Part shown: positions 9,301 to 16,608 of the stretch, piece by piece
Layout of the letters: the number at the start of each line of letters is the position of its first letter
Numbering within the stretch: position 1 is the first letter of the stretch
DNA from: UBA5336 sp964415675
GTDB lineage: Bacteria > Pseudomonadota > Alphaproteobacteria > Caulobacterales > Hyphomonadaceae
Reading direction: 5' to 3'
NCBI GenBank assembly: GCA_964415675.1
Contig: CAYQBG010000003.1
Location: forward strand, 124,001-188,000
Length of the DNA stretch: 64,000 bases
Notes under the pieces: model-generated
The model's database searches: none
What the model saw: the letters and a program-made list of their open reading frames with translations, nothing else
What the model was told of the DNA's origin: nothing
Translations under genes and position numbers: made by a program

Positions 9301-12300
9301 TCGAGGCCGCTCGTGGTGGACCAGCGGAAGCGGGCGAAAGTCTGGCTTGAGGTGGCATTGGCGGGGACGGTGACGGGCACGCTGATCGTGCTGGTGCCTG
9401 CGCTCGCGCTTTGCAGATCACTCGCCACCTGCTCGCCCGCATCGGCGAAATCCCCATCGCCATTCCAGTCGATCCAGCCCTGCAGATAGCCGTCATTCGC
9501 CGAAGCCTGCGTGACATCCACACTGATCGTCGCGCTCTGGCCTTGCGTCAGGGGCGGGAAAGTGACGCCGTCATCGGACGCACCATCGCCGGAGGCATCG
9601 GCGTTCGCGATGGAGGCCAGTTCCGGATCGACCAACGCCCCAAGGCGAAGTCCGCCGCCAAGCGCGTGAGTTGCTTCGCCGAAACTCGTGCCCGACGTCG
9701 GCGCATCGCTCCGGTCAAGCGACGGGACAATCTCGATTGCATCACTCACCGCAGGGCTGGTGCCGCCTGTGGAGTTCAGATCCGAAGTCGTATTTGTGTA
9801 AGTGCCCTGTGTTGCGGCCATCACGTCGAGACTGATCGTGCAACTGCCATCGGCCGGTACGTTGCCGTTACGGACAAGGATGCCTGTATCCCCCGCGACA
9901 GGCGCGGCGCTGTCGCCCGCATTGCGGACATCAGCGCCTGAACAGGTCGAGACAATATCTGGTGCAGGCGCCACGCTCATCTGATCCGGTGCCGCCGGAA
10001 ACACATCCATGAATCCGGGATTGGACAAGGTGACGGCCACAGGATTCGGGTTGGTCAGCGTGAATGTCATCCGCGTCGGCCAGTTGACCGCCGCCTCGTC
10101 GTCCTCGAATGTTTTGGTCCACGACAAAGGCTCGAGAACACGAAGCTGGGCCACGTTCGACGGGTCACCCGGCTCCACAGTCTGGTTCGAAGAAACGCCG
10201 CTCGTTTGGTTATCATGCAATCCCGGCGTGTCCGACGTCACATCCACGTCAATATAGCAGGTTCCGCTCGGCGGCATTGAGATATCGCTTAGCGTGATGC
10301 TGCCTGCACCTGGTGAGCCGCCATGTATCATACCAGAACACGTCCCGCCGACATAGAGCGGCGCTGCGAGCTCCATATTCGCGAAGATATCGCTCACCGA
10401 CACGCCGTTCAGGCCCGTCGGAAGGATCGATGAATTATTCGGATTCTGAAGCGTAATCCGCATCCGGCTCGTGCCGCCCTGAGCGATTGTCGGCGACAAG
10501 AAGGACTTGCTCACCGTCGGCGCCGTCACCACGGTCAGGGTCGCTTCCGCGGGATCGGGGTTCGTTGCTGCCGACAGGGTCAAGAGATCGCCGACAGCAA
10601 TCTGGTTCGTGTACTGCCCCGGTGCGGATGCCGTCACCGGAACGGTGATCCGGCACACGTCTTCCGCGACCAGCGTGCCACCATCCATGCGAATGAAGTC
10701 ATTGCCGCCGCTGCTGCCCGTCGTGATACTCGCACCGGCGCAGTTTGTCGTCGGGCCGCCCGCAATGGTCAGGCCCGACGGCAGCGTGTCAATTAGGGCC
10801 GGGCTGGAACCGGTCTCATTATTCGGCGCCACATTCGTATTGTAGAGGTCGACAATCACATTGGACTGCTCGCCCACCGCAATTACCGCAGGCTCAAACC
10901 CTTTGGCCACGTTGACCTGACGCCCCACCGTCAATGTAGCAGCAACGCCCAACGGGTTTGTCACGCCTTCACGGGTGATCAGGTCCCCCGCGTCGATCCG
11001 GTTGATGTGGTTGCCGCCCTTGAAGGCTGTAATGTCAAACTCGAACCGGCAGATCGAACCCGCAGCTATAGAGGCATCCGACAAGGTGATGGAACTGTCG
11101 CCCGCATTCCCGCTGAACACCCCGCCCAGGCAGCCGCTGGAATTCGGGTTACCCGACAGGTCCGTGAAGGTCGGATTGACCGCCGTATAGAGGCGCAGAT
11201 CAGTGCTTGAAAATTCATCCGTCAGCGACACGCCGGTCAGGTCGACGGCAGTAGGTTCGATATTCGAAAGGGTGATACGAACGCGGGAGACGCCCCCTCC
11301 ATTGATAGCTGGCGTCAGGAACTCCTTGTTCACGGTGACAGATGATGCGCGAACGGTGATGGCATCAGATGCGGTATAGACATTCTGCATCTGGTTCCAC
11401 GGCGCCGGCTGACTTTCATCCGTAGCAAAAACATTTGCCGGACCGCCAGTCTGCGGGTCACCTGGAATGGTATTGTTAAACGCCTGCGTTGTCGCAGGTG
11501 GCGTCAGCGGCGGAGCCTGGACATCGACATAGACAGAACACTCAGCCGTCGTACCCGTCCCGCCCGGCAAGGATCCATTGTTCAACTCGACCAGAGAGGC
11601 GCCCGGGACCGCCGTCACAGTGCCGCCGCACCCGTTCACAAGATTCGGATGGGTCGCCACCTCGGATCCCGTCGGCAAATTGTCAATAATTCGAATGCCG
11701 GTGGTACCGTTCTGATCGTAGCTATACCGTCGAAAAAGGATGCGGAGGCGGCTGACGCCATCCGGACCCACAACATCCGGAGCCCAGGTTTTGAAGACAC
11801 GAACCCCAGGATAGACGTAGACTTGGCCCTGGACGATCTGGGAATATATGTTTCCCGTCGTGGCGGGCGTATCGAAGGTGATCGATCCGATCGGTATGCG
11901 ATTGTAGCGCCAGCCAAAGGGCGCAACCTTGGCAGCCGTCCTGAGGCCCACAGTGATCTGACAGCTCTGCTGTGCAGGCACAACGGCATCCGCGACCGTA
12001 ATCAATGTCGAATCGGGCGCGGCCGTCACCGTTCCGCCGCAACTGTTGGCGAGCACGCCCGCGCCGACCCTGAACCCCGATGTCGGGCAATAGCTCCCCG
12101 AACACATCATCGCGTCAAGATCGTCCGTAAGATCAAGATTCGTCACGTTTGCGGTGGACGAAAAGTTCTCGAAGTTGAACGTCAGATTGACGGTATCGCC
12201 CTCATAGACGTTGCGCGAAAATGCCTTGGAAACCTCAAGCACGCGCCCCGAAACGATCAAATTCGCATTGGTCGCCCCAAATTCATAGCCGACCAGGTCA

Positions 12301-13601
12301 CTCGCAGGAATAGCATTGGTGTAGGTGCCATCTGCATTGATCGAGACCGTCGCGGTGATCCGACACGATGAAGCAATAACACCGGCCTGCTGATCCGTGA
12401 CCCCCGGAAGCGTTGCCCCTGAGATGTCGAGGCTGGTCGAGTTGTTTGTGACCGATCCGCCACAAGTGTTGCTGTCAATGGACTGAACCGTCATTTCGCC
12501 GCTGGCCGGCGCGAGCGTCGGCATGATGTCCGTCAGATCAAAATTGCTGACGGGCGTCACATTATTGTTGACGAAATCAATTCTCAGCTGAGCCGTCGTC
12601 GTGTCGTTCAGGTTGATCTCTCTGGATGTCGTATTGTCAAAGTACTTGCGCAGGTAAATTCCCGTGCGCGTGTAAATCCGACCCTGAATTGTGGCCGTGT
12701 TACTTGCCCCCTCATTCGTCGATATCTCTCCAGGGGGGATCTGGTGCGTCACGTTGCGGTTGTAATACGGCAGCGCCGCATCGCGCGTCGGCGTGACATC
12801 GAACTCGATCTGGCAGGAACTGTTGGCCGGGATGGTGCCGTTGCTCACCACGACCTCGGAGGTTGGCCCGACTGCTGAAGTTCTGGCCGGCCTGGGATTG
12901 ATGGCGATATTGGCCGCGCCGCACGTCGTTGATTGCGTGCCGTCAATCGCGCGGACATTGTAACCATACTGATAGAGGTCGTGGGTGAAGTCGAGCCCGG
13001 TCAGGGGAACGGGGTTCGGGTTGTTCAGCGTGATAATCCGCCGGACGGTCTCATTGCCCTGAATGTAAATGCTGCCAATGTCGAGCGACATGGAGCCGGT
13101 TATATCCGACAGAATAACGGCGAGCGTGCCTTCTGTTGCCTGGGCGTTAGAGTCCGGCAGGCCGCCCGTTGTCGCCGTGACCGCACCGACCGGGATGGTG
13201 TTGACGTAGGTTCCCTTCGCACTCGAATAGACGCTGACCTCGATTGTGCACGAACCGGGATTCGTGCCGTCGCCGGCTGGGATCGTCCCGCCGCTGAGCG
13301 TGACCGAACCGGCCGTCGCGCCGTTTGTGGCATTCACCGTGCCACCGCAACTTGAAACGATGTTCGGATTGGTCGCCACGAACACATTGTCCGGGAAGAC
13401 ATCTGTCAGCGAGGTGTTCACTGAGGGCGAGAGGGACGAATTCAGCAGCTGGATCCGCAGTCGCGATTCCTCACCCGGATAAACTGTGGCGGGCGCAAAG
13501 CTCTTGTTCGCGTCGATGGCTGCCACGGCCGGCGAGGCCAGCGCCACCAAGGCTGACATGGCCGCCGCAAAACCACGCAGAATCCTGAAACGTGCCGCCA
13601 T
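6369..13601 (-). CDS. Giant secreted multi-domain protein (DUF11-like, GEVED, Ca-binding repeats), 2410 aa
   Basis: A signal peptide (about residues 1-28, ending SPAVAA) precedes roughly nine tandem beta units (about 30-1290) with the pattern SK-F-P---V--GE-SRLRI-L-N and CGGTV. A GEVED-type unit follows (about 1330-1440; WIDWNGDGDFADAGEQ), then thrombospondin-3-like calcium repeats (DTDGDGVRDSCDVDDDNDG, about 1455-1480, and DSDGDGIGDMFDLDSDNDG), then two more GEVED units (about 1810-1970 and 1980-2130) and a C-terminal DUF11-like module ending VEFSVRIE. It is the first gene of a two-gene operon. GEVED and Asp-rich calcium repeats are typical of large secreted or surface proteins. The protein shows no LPXTG motif, no autotransporter barrel and no obvious RTX nonapeptides, so how it is held at the cell surface is unknown. 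Confidence 0.85.
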   Translation of the reverse strand: MAARFRILRGFAAAMSALVALASPAVAAIDANKSFAPATVYPGEESRLRIQLLNSSLSPSVNTSLTDVFPDNVFVATNPNIVSSCGGTVNATNGATAGSVTLSGGTIPAGDGTNPGSCTIEVSVYSSAKGTYVNTIPVGAVTATTGGLPDSNAQATEGTLAVILSDITGSMSLDIGSIYIQGNETVRRIITLNNPNPVPLTGLDFTHDLYQYGYNVRAIDGTQSTTCGAANIAINPRPARTSAVGPTSEVVVSNGTIPANSSCQIEFDVTPTRDAALPYYNRNVTHQIPPGEISTNEGASNTATIQGRIYTRTGIYLRKYFDNTTSREINLNDTTTAQLRIDFVNNNVTPVSNFDLTDIMPTLAPASGEMTVQSIDSNTCGGSVTNNSTSLDISGATLPGVTDQQAGVIASSCRITATVSINADGTYTNAIPASDLVGYEFGATNANLIVSGRVLEVSKAFSRNVYEGDTVNLTFNFENFSSTANVTNLDLTDDLDAMMCSGSYCPTSGFRVGAGVLANSCGGTVTAAPDSTLITVADAVVPAQQSCQITVGLRTAAKVAPFGWRYNRIPIGSITFDTPATTGNIYSQIVQGQVYVYPGVRVFKTWAPDVVGPDGVSRLRILFRRYSYDQNGTTGIRIIDNLPTGSEVATHPNLVNGCGGTVTAVPGASLVELNNGSLPGGTGTTAECSVYVDVQAPPLTPPATTQAFNNTIPGDPQTGGPANVFATDESQPAPWNQMQNVYTASDAITVRASSVTVNKEFLTPAINGGGVSRVRITLSNIEPTAVDLTGVSLTDEFSSTDLRLYTAVNPTFTDLSGNPNSSGCLGGVFSGNAGDSSITLSDASIAAGSICRFEFDITAFKGGNHINRIDAGDLITREGVTNPLGVAATLTVGRQVNVAKGFEPAVIAVGEQSNVIVDLYNTNVAPNNETGSSPALIDTLPSGLTIAGGPTTNCAGASITTGSSGGNDFIRMDGGTLVAEDVCRITVPVTASAPGQYTNQIAVGDLLTLSAATNPDPAEATLTVVTAPTVSKSFLSPTIAQGGTSRMRITLQNPNNSSILPTGLNGVSVSDIFANMELAAPLYVGGTCSGMIHGGSPGAGSITLSDISMPPSGTCYIDVDVTSDTPGLHDNQTSGVSSNQTVEPGDPSNVAQLRVLEPLSWTKTFEDDEAAVNWPTRMTFTLTNPNPVAVTLSNPGFMDVFPAAPDQMSVAPAPDIVSTCSGADVRNAGDSAAPVAGDTGILVRNGNVPADGSCTISLDVMAATQGTYTNTTSDLNSTGGTSPAVSDAIEIVPSLDRSDAPTSGTSFGEATHALGGGLRLGALVDPELASIANADASGDGASDDGVTFPPLTQGQSATISVDVTQASANDGYLQGWIDWNGDGDFADAGEQVASDLQSASAGTSTISVPVTVPANATSSQTFARFRWSTTSGLDSTTAAPDGEVEDYAVTLLPLSVFDPCSAGPDTDGDGVRDSCDVDDDNDGIFDSVEAPLDFVTVRASDIGLGSGIIGNDGSQDISSLLGVPAGSVILSWTNANTNAGSGALTVSSAESTDFTVSGSLGVFLQVRHGSSLTDAGEFDGMESLDGAPYTLSSSIDAGYYYSSDGVFHRVYADGSETGSNSNGFVFQSSVPATAFRVNTTNSINLNSNYTLAFSIVPDSDGDGIGDMFDLDSDNDGIPDNIEAQSTAGYTLPSGSVGLNGADSAYPGGLSPVNTDSGEPDGDAIPDYLDLDSDADGISDLVESGFGQPDANEDGRIDSSVGQNGLVSALESGDDYSDVNGTAHDGTVFTLADLDGDTAANGAGATPLISDFDYRDATNPDFSDAPLAGTSYGGAMHTIVSGIQLGAAVTAEAADYDDPNAAGDADDGVTFPTVTQGQSATISVDVTQASANDGYLQGWIDWNGDGDFADAGEQVASDLQSASAGTSTISVPVSVPLTATTNQTFARFRWSTTQGLDSTSAAPDGEVEDYAVTIQPGLMDYSDAPITGTSYGGAEHVIKGGLRLGASVTDELADYDSAAADGDVDDGVTLPVFVPGATATIDLDVQQASAGQGYLNAWIDWNGDGDFSDAGEQVASNVRFTSSTNGTISLSVTPPRVNASGASFARFRWSSQAGLASFGPAPDGEVEDYAVTIAGVPGLSLTPDQTGQLRACGVQDYTHVLLNTGGTGEIVTVSVASQSLLSSEMFLPTEVNGAGEASGFVSLSALTVGSQVATLMNGNWALEALVDNDAGAPAFDLAPGEQSRVRARVTAPCETASGQMDTLLLRAVSSDGDASAEAVDVTTVSSNTLEITKLGALDAGCAGGADGPFDDARVRAEPGDCVIWQLTVINSGTEPVCDVEASDAAPAFTAIQAGPLIIQQPAPGTGSCAIDDDEFTCSLGNPQDIDNDGSSEAFCLLAGETATVEFSVRIE
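7831..7976. repeat. 146-bp perfect direct repeat, copy 1, inside the giant gene
   Basis: This stretch is identical base for base to 9397-9542, 1566 bp away in the same orientation. It encodes the core of a GEVED unit (residues about 1875-1923). 1566 is divisible by three, so recombination between the copies would stay in frame and remove 522 residues. Confidence 0.9.
9397..9542. repeat. 146-bp perfect direct repeat, copy 2, inside the giant gene
   Basis: This is the second copy of the repeat at 7831-7976 and encodes residues about 1353-1401. Identity extends through synonymous positions and drops at both flanks, as expected for recent duplication or gene conversion rather than only protein-level selection. 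Confidence 0.9.
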
Positions 13602-13726
13602 GGGTGAACCTCTGTCTAGCCTCGGTGAGGTTGTTAATCGGGTCGAAACAGTCGTATGAGATCAAAACCCATATCGAAAGTTGTATGGATATTGCGAAGT
13701 TCGTCTCGTTTGGAAAGGTCCGTTTA

Positions 13727-14221
13727 ATGAGAATGTCAGTCGGAATCTTCCTCGCACTCTGCATGGCTGCATGCGGACAGGAAAACGACGCGCAGGCGCA
13801 GGACACGCCAGCCTTCTTGATCGAGCCTGACGCCGGTGAGCCATTGCCCGGCACATTCGCCGCCGCCGACGAGTTTGAGAATATAGAATTGGTATCATCG
13901 ACCGGGATCCAGCTCGTTCGCAGCGCCAATGGCACCTTGTTTATCAATGGTATCGAGATCGGAACATGTATGGCTGGCATCGGCGTCTTGAGCGCCGATC
14001 TTGCTGCTGAGCTGGATTGTACCGAAGCTGGCTTCGAACTCACGGCCCATTCGGATGGAGAAGCCGCCGTCACGTTCTCGCTACATGACGCGGTCAATTT
14101 TCAGATCAAAGAAGCTGCAGGTCAGTCCGATTTCGAGCTGGCCGAAATTTCTCTGGTCCCATTATCGGAACCAGCCATGGCGTTCATCAATCAGAGCGAC
14201 CTGCCGCAAGCATCTGAGTGA
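13727..14221 (+). CDS. Small lipoprotein of unknown function, 164 aa
   Basis: The frame is open from further upstream, but the ATG at 13727 has GGAAAGG eight bases before it and begins a lipoprotein signal (MRMSVGIFLALCMAACGQ; predicted lipidated Cys at residue 16). The mature part is acidic, has two further Cys (GTCMAG and LDCTEAG) and no domain I recognise. It probably sits on the outer membrane facing the periplasm. It is transcribed away from the giant secreted-protein operon across a 125-bp divergent region. Function unknown. Confidence 0.7.
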   Translation: MRMSVGIFLALCMAACGQENDAQAQDTPAFLIEPDAGEPLPGTFAAADEFENIELVSSTGIQLVRSANGTLFINGIEIGTCMAGIGVLSADLAAELDCTEAGFELTAHSDGEAAVTFSLHDAVNFQIKEAAGQSDFELAEISLVPLSEPAMAFINQSDLPQASE

Positions 14222-14498
14222 TCATGCGCTGACGTTCGAGCCGCGATACGCACCCTGTGGCCGAGCGGGCGTACACACTCGTCGAGATTGTCATTCTGGA
14301 AGAGATCACCGATCAGGCGCACAACCGCAGATTTCGCTACGATCCCTCATATGCGTCTGTTCCATTGGGGTAATTAAGTCCGCACACAGCGAAGGTTTAG
14401 CCAGAATCGCAAGAAGATGGCGCTTGCTTGGCACTTGCGTTTTGAAAAGCGGGATCGGCGCGCAGCGCGCCCAAAACCACAAACACCTGTTTCATAAA

Positions 14499-14551
14499 GT
14501 GACCGTCCCGACACATAGGTGACGAAACGTTCCGGAGACATGGGTGACACT
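14499..14551 (+). repeat. Left terminal inverted repeat of the IS481 element (doubled core)
   Basis: It contains two related copies of the core, GACACATAGGTGAC and GAGACATGGGTGAC, about 30 nt apart, and matches the right end in reverse orientation with several mismatches. Confidence 0.65.
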
Positions 14552-14598
14552 TTTCGCTTTGGCGGGAGGTGTCGATGCCATGGTAGGAGCGTTCAATC

Positions 14599-15716
14599 AT
14601 GGAAGAGAGACTACGGTTCGTCGCGCGCCGCCTTGAGGGTGAGCGGATGAGCGATCTGTGCCGCGAGTTCGGGATATCCCGGAAGACCAGTTACAAGATA
14701 TTCAATCGTTACAAGGATGAGGGCCTGGTCGCCCTGGAGGATCGCTCGCGTCGTCCCGTGCGCTATGCCAACCAGTTGCCCCACCAGCTGGAGCGGCTGA
14801 TCATCGAGACGCGCCAGAACAAGCCCAGCTGGGGCGCACGCAAGATCCGCGAGGTGCTGGTGCGCAAGCTGGCAGGCGATGTGCGCATTCCTGCCACGTC
14901 CACCATCCATGCGGTTCTGGACCGGCATGCGCTGGTGACGCGAAAGCGGCGCAAGACGCGCCAGAGGGCGGTTGGAACCCCGCTTTCATCGGGATCGGTT
15001 CCAAACGCCCTCTGGTGTGTCGACCCCGGATCAGGTCCGGGGCAGGCTTCAAGGGCGAGTTTCGCCTTGGCAATGGGCAATACTGTTACCCCCTGACCGT
15101 CACAGACCATGCCTCGCGTTTCATCCTGGCCTGCCAGGCCCTGGAGCGCACGAAGGAGGCCGGCGTCATCGAAGCCTTTCATACGCTGTTTTCAGAGCGC
15201 GGTCTGCCCGGCGCCATACGCTCCGACAATGGCGTGCCCTTTGCCAGCCCCAACGGGCTCTACACCCTCTCCAAACTCTCCGTCTGGTGGCTGCGCCTCG
15301 GCATCGCCATCGAGCGCATCAGGCCGGGCCATCCCCAACAGAATGGGCGCCATGAGCGCATGCACCTCACCCTGAAGAAGGAAACCACCCGGCCTGCCCG
15401 GGCCAATCACCTCGCCCAGCAGGTGCGGTTTGATGATTTCGTCAGCGAATTCAACACAGAGCGCACCTATGACGGCCTGCCGGACCTGGACTATCCCTTC
15501 CATGACACCGACGCCTTGATCACCGCTTGCGGCCGCCTCTGCATTCACCGAAAGAAGATCAACATCTCCACCGTCATGGCAGGCCAGCGCGTCGGCATCA
15601 CCGAAGTCGATGACGGCATCTGGCTTGTCAGCTTCATGCACTACGACCTCGGATACGTTGACCTCGAACAACGAGCCCTGCAGACAATCAACAACCCGTT
15701 CGGAGAAAAAGTGTAA
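14599..15716 (+). pseudogene. IS481 transposase, frameshifted by a 23-nt palindrome
   Basis: The first frame (14599 to about 15023) gives the N-terminal helix-turn-helix (CREFGISRKTSYKIFNRY). The rest is two bases out of phase and gives the DDE core (SDNGVPFASPNGLYTLSKLS; NGRHERMHLTL) and the C-terminus to 15716. Removing exactly 15024-15046 joins them into one 364-residue frame, restoring the first catalytic Asp in WCVDFKGEF. The intact gene would be a normal-length IS481 transposase. As it stands only a truncated 165-residue product can be made from the ATG at 14599. Confidence 0.85.
15024..15046. repeat. Palindromic mini-repeat inserted in the transposase gene
   Basis: CCCCGGA-TCAGG-TCCGGGG (15024-15042) plus CAGG makes up the 23 extra bases. 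Similar CCCCGGAT-CAAG-TCCGGGG palindromes are known to be scattered in alphaproteobacterial genomes. No second copy was noticed in this window. Confidence 0.75.
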
Positions 15717-15763
15717 CCCATCTCTCCGGAACAATCTGTTACCCATGTCTCCGGTCCGGACAC
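15711..15763 (-). repeat. Right terminal inverted repeat of the IS481 element
   Basis: It is the reverse-strand counterpart of 14499-14551 and also has a doubled core. It overlaps the stop codon of the transposase gene (TAA at 15714-15716). Confidence 0.65.
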
Positions 15764-15911
15764 TGGCACAGCTGTCTTCATTGAGGCGATGATCGGTTGA
15801 TTTGCCAATGCTGGCCGCAACTGAATGCTCTTTGGCCGAGCGGGAGCTATCGAACCGCGGTCTGCGAGAGATATCTGGGCGAGCATTATCAGAGACATTG
15901 GAGCATCAACC

Positions 15912-16529
15912 ATGTTGGGACTTGCCCGTAACCTTCTGCGCACGCCGGCAGTGTTCGCCCTCGGCGCGCTCTTCCTGGCCGGCTGCGCATCCGGCCCCGA
16001 GACTGTGGTGGATTACGACTCTTCGGTTGACTTTGCAGGGTATGAGACCTTTGGCTGGGCGGGCGATGATCCGGTGGATACCGATGGTTTGGACCGCACG
16101 ATCAGTCCCTTCATCAAGCAGCAGATCCAGGACGCTGTCGCAGCCGAGCTCGCGCAGAAGGGCTATGCGATGGTTGCCGATGAGGCGGAGCCGGACTTAC
16201 TCGTGCTGATCACGCTGGGGCGCCGGGACCAGTTTGAAATCGATACGTTTGCCGAAACCCAGTATTCCTATGTACCGCGCACCGGGCGCGCCGTAGGGTA
16301 CGCGCCGGGCGTTTATGGCTATGGCTACAAGACAACGGGCCAGACAGTCGAGCAGTTCACCGAAGGCTCGATCTCGATCGACATCTTCGACAATGGCGTC
16401 GGGCGACCGGTCTGGTTTGGCCATGCCAGCGATGAGGTCGATCCGATGATGAGCCGCAATCAGGCCAGAGACATGGTCCTGGACGCCATTCCCATGATCC
16501 TCGAGCCGTTTCCGCCCGAAGGCTCCTGA
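15912..16529 (+). CDS. DUF4136-like lipoprotein, 205 aa
   Basis: The ATG at 15912 has GGAG eight bases upstream and gives a lipoprotein signal ending LAGC (residues 1-24). The mature chain follows the DUF4136 layout: an early DYDSSVDFAGYETFGWAG (such families start Asp-aromatic with YKTF/YETF), then AVAAELAQKGYAMVADEAEP with DLLV, a Tyr/Gly-rich middle (GVYGYGYK), and near the end SIDIFDNGVGRPVWFGHA. Members are periplasmic or outer-membrane lipoproteins of unknown function. The stop is 79 bp before the next gene, so they may be co-transcribed. Confidence 0.75.
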   Translation: MLGLARNLLRTPAVFALGALFLAGCASGPETVVDYDSSVDFAGYETFGWAGDDPVDTDGLDRTISPFIKQQIQDAVAAELAQKGYAMVADEAEPDLLVLITLGRRDQFEIDTFAETQYSYVPRTGRAVGYAPGVYGYGYKTTGQTVEQFTEGSISIDIFDNGVGRPVWFGHASDEVDPMMSRNQARDMVLDAIPMILEPFPPEGS

Positions 16530-16608
16530 GCGTTGACCGCGCGGTTCTGACCGAACTCACCTGCACAAACCTGCTTCACAGAAGAGGCGCACTGCGCCGG
16601 GAAACATC

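Larger units (their letters stand above)
14499..15763 (+). mobile_element. IS481-family insertion sequence, about 1.27 kb, inactivated
   Basis: One transposase gene is flanked by imperfect inverted repeats. Left: 14499-14551, with CCGGAGACATGGGTGACACT next to the gene. Right: 15711-15763, whose reverse strand carries CCGGAGACATGGGTAAC and CCGGAGAGATGGGTTACACT. Each end holds two tandem copies of the core CATGGGT-AC. No target duplication is visible at these boundaries, so the exact ends may be off by a few bases or the flanks may have decayed. The insertion lies between two lipoprotein genes. Confidence 0.8.

Noticed and set aside
14257..14373. Short plus-strand frame of 38 codons starting GTG (ends YDPSYASVPLG), just left of the IS481 element
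   Set aside because: It reads like a coding fragment and might be a remnant broken by the IS, but it has no start signal and I recognise no family.
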